From: Verrucomicrobiota bacterium
GTDB lineage: Bacteria > Verrucomicrobiota > Verrucomicrobiia > Chthoniobacterales > JAFAMB01
Length of the DNA stretch: 39,990 nucleotides
Direction: 5' to 3'
NCBI GenBank assembly: GCA_019246215.1
Contig: JAFAQT010000053.1
Coordinates: 1-39,990, forward strand
Shown here: positions 33,996 to 39,990 of the stretch, piece by piece
Position numbering within the stretch: position 1 is the first letter of the stretch
Layout: each line of letters opens with the position of its first letter
Notes under the pieces: generated by a model
The model's database searches: none
The model's input: the letters and a program-made list of their open reading frames with translations, nothing else
What the model was told of the DNA's origin: nothing
Translations under genes and position numbers: made by a program

Positions 33996-34022
33996 CGTCG
34001 GGAGGGAATGTTTATTGCTTGA

Positions 34023-34295
34023 CTAGTTGATCGAACCTGTTTGCGCTACTTCGATCGGCTCGACATTGACCCTGCGACCACTTCGGTCAAACCGTACAAT
34101 ACCATCTACCAACGCAAAAATGGTGTAATCACGACCTAATCCAACATTTTTGCCGGGCAAAAACTTTGTTCCGCGCTGCCGGATAATAATATTTCCAGCC
34201 GCCACTTGTTCGCTCCCAAATTTTTTCACACCTAGCCGTTTGCTGACGCTGTCTCGCCCGTTCTTAACGCTGCCTTGACCTTTTTTGTGCGCCAT
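34023..34295 (-). CDS. rpmA: 50S ribosomal protein L27
   Basis: 90 aa starting [20 protein letters not shown], then [40 protein letters not shown] and ALVDGIVRF: complete L27. It begins MAHKKGQGS without the cleavable N-terminal extension of Firmicutes. It follows rplU by 28 bp and is ended by the hairpin at 33962-33995. The in-frame upstream Met at 34343 overlaps rplU and is not used. Confidence 0.97.
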   Translation of the reverse strand: MAHKKGQGSVKNGRDSVSKRLGVKKFGSEQVAAGNIIIRQRGTKFLPGKNVGLGRDYTIFALVDGIVRFDRSGRRVNVEPIEVAQTGSIN

Positions 34296-34323
34296 ATTTA
34301 GATCTCCCAAGCCGACAAAAGAG

Positions 34324-34638
34324 TTATTGGCCGATCGATTCAATCTTCACACGAGTAAGCAAGCGCCTGTGACCTATAGTCCGGTGGTACCCCTTTCGAC
34401 GCTTGTACTTGAATGCGATGACCTTTTTGTCCTTGAACTGTTCCATGACTTCCCCCCTCACGATGACTCCGGATGCGATCGGATCGCCGGCGGTCACTTT
34501 CGCGTCCTCAGCAACCAACACTACGTCGCCGAAGGTCACTTTTTCTCCAGGCTCCGCCGCGAGCTTTTCAACCGTTATGATCTGCCCGGGGCTCACCCGA
34601 TACTGCTTACCTCCGGAACGGATAATCGCGTACGCCAT
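34324..34638 (-). CDS. rplU: 50S ribosomal protein L21
   Basis: 104 aa: [60 protein letters not shown] and [14 protein letters not shown]. Normal L21 length and motifs. It heads the rplU-rpmA pair and binds 23S rRNA near L20. The 86-bp gap upstream carries no clear leader structure that I could assign. Confidence 0.97.
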   Translation of the reverse strand: MAYAIIRSGGKQYRVSPGQIITVEKLAAEPGEKVTFGDVVLVAEDAKVTAGDPIASGVIVRGEVMEQFKDKKVIAFKYKRRKGYHRTIGHRRLLTRVKIESIGQ

Positions 34639-34724
34639 GGTCAGTGTCTAATAGGAAAATAGGAAAGGTGCTGAAACTGCCATAGTGAGCTCCGCCTGAC
34701 AAATAGTTTTTTGGCTTTGCGCGG

Positions 34725-35654
34725 CTAATATTCTCTGTCCAATAAATAGTCGGCGATCCCATGGAGGGTCTGGGCCTGGCCCGCGAACGGATCGAGCGAT
34801 CGGTGCGCCTGTTCCGTCAATTTCTTCGCCGCCTTTCGCGACTCCCTCAGTCCAATAACCGATGGATACGTTGCTTTCTCGGAAACGAGATCTTTCCCGG
34901 CGCTCTTGCCAAGGGTTTGAGAACTCTGCGTCACATCGAGGATATCGTCGATTACCTGGAAGGCAAGTCCGAGTGACATACCAAAATCCGACAAGCTTTG
35001 CAGGCGAGCTGGCGTAGCATTGGCGCTCATTGCGCCGAGTCGGATTGAGCTGCGCAATAATGCAGCGGTCTTGGATCGGTGGATGAACTTCAGCGCAGGT
35101 AAAGAGACCCGTTTCCCTTCGCTTTCCAGATCTGCTACCTGTCCCGCAATGAGTTTCCGGCTGCCGGAAGCGATCGCCAATTCGCTAATGATATCCTTCA
35201 AAGAATAGCGCGGCCACGGGGAGACCTGCGCCGCAAGTTCGAAAGCTAAAGTTAACAAGGCGTCTCCTGCCAGGACAGCGATCGCTTCTCCGAAGACTTT
35301 ATGCGAGGTGGGCATGCCCCGGCGGAGATCATCGTTGTCCATGCACGGCAGGTCGTCGTGAATGAGGGAGTAGGTGTGAATACACTCAAGGGCACATGCC
35401 AACGGGAGAGCCGTTGCGGCTTGACCACCGCAACATTCTCCCGCCGCTAGACATAAGATCGGCCGGAGCCGTTTGCCGCCGGCAAACACGCTATAGCGCA
35501 TTGCTTTATGGATCGTCTTAGGTTTGACGCTCGACTTTGGCAGGCAGGATTGCAATGCACCGTCCACCATTTTCTGCCGGGACACCAAGTAGTCCGCAAT
35601 TGCGCGCTTGTTCTCTAATTCGTCCGACACAAAAGGTTTCTGCGTACTCAGCAC
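34725..35654 (-). CDS. ispA: Polyprenyl diphosphate synthase (farnesyl/geranylgeranyl type)
   Basis: 309 aa. Substrate site GGKRLRPILCLAAGECCGGQ (59-78). First Asp-rich motif DDLPCMDNDD (100-109). Then LIAGQVADLESEGK, SKTAALL and the second Asp-rich motif FQVIDDILD (236-240), followed by KSAGKD. It adds IPP units to allylic diphosphates. DDxxxxD is the layout of type II bacterial FPP/GGPP synthases. Chain length cannot be fixed by eye, so ispA is a family-level symbol. It lies 43 bp after nadE, all on the minus strand. Confidence 0.88.
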   Translation of the reverse strand: MLSTQKPFVSDELENKRAIADYLVSRQKMVDGALQSCLPKSSVKPKTIHKAMRYSVFAGGKRLRPILCLAAGECCGGQAATALPLACALECIHTYSLIHDDLPCMDNDDLRRGMPTSHKVFGEAIAVLAGDALLTLAFELAAQVSPWPRYSLKDIISELAIASGSRKLIAGQVADLESEGKRVSLPALKFIHRSKTAALLRSSIRLGAMSANATPARLQSLSDFGMSLGLAFQVIDDILDVTQSSQTLGKSAGKDLVSEKATYPSVIGLRESRKAAKKLTEQAHRSLDPFAGQAQTLHGIADYLLDREY

Positions 35655-35697
35655 TGTATAACGCTCCTGAAGTGAACCAGCCTTTCTTATTCGGAAC

Positions 35698-37326
35698 TCA
35701 CCTCAGGTAGCGCTGGGCAATGGGCATTCGCCAGCCGATCCCAAAAGCCATGCTCGTAACACGAAGGCCGGGAGCCGCCTGGCGCCTCTTGTATTCGTTC
35801 ATATCTATCTTTCGCTGAATCCATCGAACGGTTTCGGGATCAAACCCGCGCTCGGCTATTTCCTCGGGACTCAAATGGTCCTCCACATACATCTTTAGGA
35901 TTTCGTCCAGAACTTCATAGGGCGGCAAGGTATCCTGATCCTTCTGATCCGGTTTCAATTCAGCGCTGGGCGGCTTGGTAATAGAGTTTCTCGGGATGAC
36001 CTCAGTCTTCCGGTTGATCCAGTTCGCCAACCTGTAAATCATCGTTTTCGGCACATCGCTTATTACGGCGAGTCCCCCGCACATGTCCCCATAGATCGTG
36101 CAGTAGCCGACCGCCAATTCGCTCTTGTTCCCGGTCGTCAACAGCAAGTGGCCGAACTTGTTCGACATCGACATCAAAATCAGACCCCGGAGTCGGGACT
36201 GCATGTTTTCTTCGGTCGTATCCTCGCTTTTGCCGGCGAAGATCTCTTTAAACTGATTTTTGAGCACTTCGAAAGGCTCCTTGATCGGAATGACATGCCG
36301 CGCAATTCCCAGATTTTTCGCGAGTATTGCTGCGTCCGCAAGGCTGCCCTGGGAGGAATAATGGCTCGGCATGGAGACGCCGGCGACGTTTTCCTTTCCG
36401 AGAGCGGCCACCGCAATTGCCGCGGTTACTGCCGAATCGATGCCGCCGCTCAACCCTAGAACCGCAGATTTGAATCCGCACTTTGAAAAGTAATCTCGAA
36501 CGCCGAGGATGAGGGCCTCATAGACCTCGTGTTCTGGCGATAGCTCGTCAGAGAGAAAAGGTGCAGCGGAAGACTCTGCCACCCCAACCTCCTCCCGAAA
36601 ACCTGACATCCGAAAGAGGGTGCCTCCCGAGGCATCAATCGCGAAGGAGTTCCCGTCGAAGATCAATTCGTCGTTCCCACCGACCGCGTTGCAGTAATAA
36701 AACGGCACGCCAAAGAAGATAGCTCGCTCGCTTACCATTTTGCGCCGAAGAGCAGGCTTACCGACGCTGTAAGGCGAGGAGCTCAGGTTTAAAATGAGCC
36801 GAGCGCCTTTTGCGATGAGAACGGAAACCGGGTCCTGATAATACAAATTCCTGTCTAGATATTTGTCAGTCCAGATGTCTTCACAGATTGTGATGCCGAC
36901 TTTTGTTCCCAGGAGCTCGATCGGGCTCTGATCTGGAGCAGGATCAAAATACCTGGCCTCATCGAAGACGTCGTAGGTGGGCAACAGCGTTTTGAAAATT
37001 TTCTGGACCGGCTGATTTTTCGCCAACACTCCGCACGCATTGACGAACGGTTTGCCGGTCTCTCTGGGACTGAAATCGACATACCCGACGAGCAGAGGAA
37101 CACTGCCGACCGCTTCTCTCAGTTGCTCCAGCGACTCAAGCGTCTCTGGAACGAATCGCGATTTGAATACCAGATCCTGGGGCGGGTATCCTGTTAGCGC
37201 TAGCTCCGGGGTAAGCACCAATTCGGCTCCTGATGAGACTGCCTTCTCGTAGGCTGAAAGAATGCGGTCCCGGTTTGCCCGGATATCGCCGACGGTTGTA
37301 TTGATTTGAGCAAAACCAATCCGCAT
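35698..37326 (-). CDS. nadE: Glutamine-dependent NAD+ synthetase
   Basis: 542 aa, two domains. The nitrilase-type glutaminase (1-255) has its E41-K112-C148 triad in LVLTPELALTGYPPQDL, FKTLLPTYDVFDEARYF and GITICEDIW. The synthetase domain (about 265-542) starts with the PP-loop AVLGLSGGIDSAVTAAIAV (293-298 core), followed by GNKSELAVGYCTIYGDMCGG and the helical end MNEYKRRQAAPGLRV. It makes NAD from deamido-NAD with glutamine as ammonia source, with ammonia channelled between the domains. The length is normal for bacterial two-domain NadE. Confidence 0.96.
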   Translation of the reverse strand: MRIGFAQINTTVGDIRANRDRILSAYEKAVSSGAELVLTPELALTGYPPQDLVFKSRFVPETLESLEQLREAVGSVPLLVGYVDFSPRETGKPFVNACGVLAKNQPVQKIFKTLLPTYDVFDEARYFDPAPDQSPIELLGTKVGITICEDIWTDKYLDRNLYYQDPVSVLIAKGARLILNLSSSPYSVGKPALRRKMVSERAIFFGVPFYYCNAVGGNDELIFDGNSFAIDASGGTLFRMSGFREEVGVAESSAAPFLSDELSPEHEVYEALILGVRDYFSKCGFKSAVLGLSGGIDSAVTAAIAVAALGKENVAGVSMPSHYSSQGSLADAAILAKNLGIARHVIPIKEPFEVLKNQFKEIFAGKSEDTTEENMQSRLRGLILMSMSNKFGHLLLTTGNKSELAVGYCTIYGDMCGGLAVISDVPKTMIYRLANWINRKTEVIPRNSITKPPSAELKPDQKDQDTLPPYEVLDEILKMYVEDHLSPEEIAERGFDPETVRWIQRKIDMNEYKRRQAAPGLRVTSMAFGIGWRMPIAQRYLR

Positions 37327-37390
37327 AAACGTGGGTGCCTGAAAATATTTGGAATCGCGCCGCGGACAACGCGAAATCGATCGTTCCCAG

Positions 37391-38122
37391 TCAGTTCTCG
37401 CCGGGAGGATTTACATTGAGCGCGGATACCGTTTCTGGATCCCGAACATCTGCCCAGTAACCTTTGATCTCGACCGCTTTCACTCTTTTGCCGTCCCGAA
37501 CCATTGCCACAATCGCGTCTGTCAGTTCGTATTCCCCTCTGGGCGACTTCTCCAAGGAAGCGATATAGGGAAAAATGTTTGATTTGAAAGCATAAACCCC
37601 GGCGTTGTACCAAGGCGTGTTCGATTCTGCGGGAAGTTGCTTTTCCCGGAGGTCAATGACATCGAATTTTTCATTAAGGTATACGGCGCCGCCTTTCGAA
37701 GGGTCTTGAGTGTGACGCACGGTAAGCATCAGATCGGCTTCGTCAGGCTTGGTCAGGAGGAGATAGCACGCCGGATCCACCAGGATATCTCCATAACTAA
37801 GAATAAATGGGTCGGAGCCACAGAATTCTTTGGCGAGTTCCACGACCTTTCCAGTGCCATCCTGTCTGACTTGTTCCCGATAGACGATCTCAATCCCGAG
37901 CGCCGAACCGTCCCCGAAGCGATCCACCACAACTTCTTTTCGATATCCGATCACAATGAGTATTTGCCGCACTCCGGCTTCGCGAAGGCCTTCAAGGATG
38001 TAGGAGAGAACTGGTTTCCCGCAAATTTCGACCATCGGTTTTGGCTTCGATTGCGCGAGTTCCCGCATCCGCGCCCCGCGTCCCGCCGCGAGAACCACGG
38101 CCTTTGTCGGTCGTCCACTCAT
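37391..38122 (-). CDS. Sugar-phosphate nucleotidyltransferase
   Basis: 243 aa Rossmann-like NTP transferase. KAVVLAAGRGARMRELAQSK (7-26) is the nucleotide-binding GxGxRM loop, followed by PKPMVEICGKPVLSYILEGL, FILSYGDILVD and YNAGVYAFKSNIFPYI. A late WADVRDPETV follows. It resembles RmlA/GlmU-N/HddC-type enzymes that activate sugar-1-phosphates. There is no C-terminal acyltransferase, so it is not full GlmU. Its start overlaps the end of the aminotransferase gene by ATGA, so the two are probably made together. The sugar is unknown. Confidence 0.85.
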   Translation of the reverse strand: MSGRPTKAVVLAAGRGARMRELAQSKPKPMVEICGKPVLSYILEGLREAGVRQILIVIGYRKEVVVDRFGDGSALGIEIVYREQVRQDGTGKVVELAKEFCGSDPFILSYGDILVDPACYLLLTKPDEADLMLTVRHTQDPSKGGAVYLNEKFDVIDLREKQLPAESNTPWYNAGVYAFKSNIFPYIASLEKSPRGEYELTDAIVAMVRDGKRVKAVEIKGYWADVRDPETVSALNVNPPGEN

Positions 38123-39294
38123 GATCGTCCAAGCTCTCCCACAAATTTCTCAATTCGGTCCATCGCTTCTTTGAGTTTGTCCATGCCGGTAGCGAAACAG
38201 CAACGCACGTACCCTTCCCCGGAATTGCCGAATGCGCTGCCGGGAACGACCGCGACCCTTTTGGAGGTCAGCAATTGCAGAGAGAAATCTTTGCTCTTCA
38301 AACCGGTCGGAGTGATACTTGGAAAGGCGTAGAAGGCTCCCCTCGGTGTGTGACAAGGAAGTCCGATTTCGTTCAAACGGTTAACGATGAAATTTCGGCG
38401 GCGTTCGTAGTCGCTGCGCATGGTGACGACTTCGTTTTGACAGTTTTCGAGCGCTTCGACGGCCGCCTCTTGTGACACATTGGACGCGCACATGATGGCG
38501 TATTGATGAACCTTCATCATCGCCTCAATGATCGGTCCGGGCGCACAGGCATAACCCACTCGAAAGCCCGTCATTGCGTACGATTTGGAACATCCGTTCA
38601 GCAGAATCGTTCGCTCCTTCATCCCCGGAAATGAAGCGATGGAGGTGTGCTCAGCACCATCGTATACAAGTTCAGAGTAGATCTCGTCGGAAAGCACAAT
38701 CATATCGCGCCGTCGGCACAGATCCGCAATCGGCTCGAGATCTGCGGCGGGAATTGTCCCACCGGTCGGATTGGTTGGAAAACTGAGCAGAAGCGCCTTG
38801 GAACAGGGTGTGATGACTCGGTCGATGTCTTCCGCCAAGACGCGAAACTCCTGCTCGACGGAGGTGCGGACCGGCACCGGCTTGCCATAACAGAGCAATA
38901 CGCTTGGATTGTACGAAACGTAACTAGGCTCATGGTAGATAACTTCATCCCCCGGATTGAGCAACGCACGCAAAGCCAAATCGAGCGCTTCCGAAACCCC
39001 CACACTTACCAGTATCTCACTGTGCGGATCGTAGGTTATGTTGTACCGTCGCTGAATATAACTCGCAACTGCTTGCCGAAGCTTCGGCGTTCCCAGGTTC
39101 GACGTGTATCCGGTCTTCCCTTTTTCCATGGCGAAGATAGCAGCCTCCCTAATCCGCCAAGGGGTGACGTAATCTGGTTCTCCGATGCCTAGAGAAATGA
39201 CGTCCGTCATGGTCTGAACCACCTCGAAGAAGTCTCGAATCCCAGAGCGAGGGATCTCGAGCACGCGATCGGCAATGTATCTTGAGAAAGTCAT
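38119..39294 (-). CDS. Class I/II aminotransferase (aspartate/PatA-like)
   Basis: 391 aa from the Met at 39294 (MTFSRYIADRVLEIPRSGIR); an in-frame upstream start at 39327 would add 11 residues. Features are VISLGIGEPDYVTPWRIREA, KGKTGYTSNLGTPKLRQAVA, the substrate loop LLLSFPTNPTGGTIPAADLE, IVLSDEIYSELVYDG, and SKSYAMTGFRVGYACAPG with the PLP Lys. The C-terminus has GEGYVRCCFATGMDKLKEAM. It is a PLP transaminase of fold type I, subgroup I-gamma by motif. The amino acid is not clear. It lies upstream of the nucleotidyltransferase with ATGA overlap. Confidence 0.88.
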   Translation of the reverse strand: MTFSRYIADRVLEIPRSGIRDFFEVVQTMTDVISLGIGEPDYVTPWRIREAAIFAMEKGKTGYTSNLGTPKLRQAVASYIQRRYNITYDPHSEILVSVGVSEALDLALRALLNPGDEVIYHEPSYVSYNPSVLLCYGKPVPVRTSVEQEFRVLAEDIDRVITPCSKALLLSFPTNPTGGTIPAADLEPIADLCRRRDMIVLSDEIYSELVYDGAEHTSIASFPGMKERTILLNGCSKSYAMTGFRVGYACAPGPIIEAMMKVHQYAIMCASNVSQEAAVEALENCQNEVVTMRSDYERRRNFIVNRLNEIGLPCHTPRGAFYAFPSITPTGLKSKDFSLQLLTSKRVAVVPGSAFGNSGEGYVRCCFATGMDKLKEAMDRIEKFVGELGRS

Positions 39295-39363
39295 GGAACA
39301 GTAGGTAGCCTTAGCTTCCGGTCTCAATCAGAGATGTAACAGCAACACAAGGAGCGGAAAAAA

Positions 39364-39881
39364 ATTTTGAACAAAAGAGAACAAGGAAGTTGAACTGAAG
39401 GCAGCAAAGGAATCGAAGGGTTCAGTCTCAATTGGGCCAACGTTTCTTGGCGATTGCGTCGCTCTCAGTTGCGCAGGTCAGGGTGAGATCGACTTCACCA
39501 CGGGATTTGCACAGAAGAGAGCAAGAGAGGCTTTGAACAGAGGGCAGCAAAGAAATCAAAGGCTTCAGTCTCAATTGGGCTAACGTTTCTTGGCGGTTGC
39601 GTTGCTCTCAGTTGCGCAGGTCAGGGTGAGATGGACTCCACCACGGGATTTGAACAGAAGAGAGCACAAGAGGCTTTGAACAGAAGGCACAAAGGAATCG
39701 AAGAGTTGAGTCTCAATTGGGCTAATATTCCTTGGCGGTTGCGTGGGCCTCAGTTGCGCAGGGTCAAAGGGTCAGATGACTCCACCAATTATCATTCCCC
39801 GAAACTCCACTTTCTGATCCACCTTTGCTTTCTTTGCTGCCTTCTGTTCAATCCGCTTTGTTCTCTTCTGTTCAAACCCGC
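39364..39881. repeat. Tandem repeat of three ~142-bp units closed by an inverted copy (family B)
   Basis: Units 39364-39504, 39505-39647 and 39648-about 39788 share TTTGAACAGAAGAGAGC, GGCAGCAAAG, GTCTCAATTGGGC, GTTTCTTGGCGGTTGCG and CACCACGGG. Units 1 and 2 differ at roughly one base in ten. At 39823-39881 the opening motif returns as reverse complement (GCTGCCTTCTGTTCAA, CTCTTCTGTTCAAACC). No ORF with recognisable content is present, and the whole region 39295-39990 is otherwise non-coding. It shares its end word with the element at 23274-23709. Confidence 0.75.
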
Positions 39882-39990
39882 TCAGGGTGTTACCGGTAGC
39901 CTCTCGGCGCTAGCGGGTTGGCTCAACAGCATCCCGTTTTGTTTGTAGGTTTTCAGCCGAAAGCGAGTCGCGGTAGAGACAACCCCTTCC

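Noticed and set aside
39364-39788. CRISPR array
   Set aside because: Units are ~142 bp and contiguous, with no short repeat/unique spacer alternation and no cas genes.
39631-39948. 105-codon frame across the last tandem unit and the inverted copy
   Set aside because: It reads through repeat DNA; similar frames in the other units are broken and no domain is seen.

Overview
The window looks like chromosomal DNA of a Gram-negative-type, moderately GC-rich bacterium. The best guess is a soil-type Verrucomicrobiota (Chthoniobacterales-like). This is an inference from the gene mix: a fused SecDF, mcsA-mcsB-clpC without ctsR, HemQ, a split IcmF-like mutase, and intergenic repeats carrying the words TTTGAACAGAAGG and TCAGGAGTTCAGGAG. 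No rRNA, tRNA, CRISPR array, transposase or phage gene was seen. Nearly all genes are housekeeping or metabolic, and many neighbours overlap by 1, 4, 8, 11 or 14 bases, which suggests tight operons.

Layout. 1-904 (minus): the first 82 codons of an oligopeptide ABC permease (oppB) at the window edge, and apt. 1011-5287 (plus): a tetrapyrrole operon of a HemX/CcsA-like membrane protein, a short hemA, hemC and a cobA-hemD fusion, ended by a hairpin; rpsU follows on the minus strand. 5870-7859 (plus): lemA and two TPM-domain proteins. 8000-11120 (plus): an acyl-CoA mutase of the IcmF type split into a B12-binding/GTPase protein and a catalytic barrel protein, with one dispersed repeat before and one between the two genes. 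11337-16009 (plus): a small secreted Tyr/Gly/Pro-rich protein, then a sugar-type ABC importer (binding protein, double ATPase, permease) behind a promoter with a perfect 12-bp LacI-type operator. The lacI-family gene (16172-17197, minus) lies convergently and has a near-identical operator upstream.

17359-21890 (minus): hemQ-larE, then yajC-secDF. 22167-23243 (plus): a ferredoxin, a DUF721/DciA-like protein and folB. 23727-27639 (minus): folP-cdaA-(51-aa CdaR-like membrane peptide)-glmM-bioD, an operon joining folate, c-di-AMP, cell-wall precursor and biotin genes. 27795-33946 (minus): trmL-lolD-like ATPase-ilvE-mcsA-mcsB-clpC, containing a protein-arginine phosphorylation and degradation module with its recognition residues intact. 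34023-35654 (minus): rplU-rpmA and a polyprenyl diphosphate synthase. 35698-39294 (minus): an aminotransferase, a sugar nucleotidyltransferase and glutamine-dependent nadE. The last 0.7 kb is non-coding and holds three tandem ~142-bp repeats closed by an inverted copy.

How the genes fit together: hemA/hemC/cobA-hemD make uroporphyrinogen III (and precorrin-2 for B12 or sirohaem), while hemQ points to the coproporphyrin route to haem. B12 made from the same intermediate would serve the mutase. The most interesting items are two families of inverted-repeat-bounded intergenic elements, the split Icm-type mutase with F/Q pocket residues, the McsA-McsB-ClpC module, the reduced CdaR-like peptide, and the two LacI operators that link regulator and transporter.
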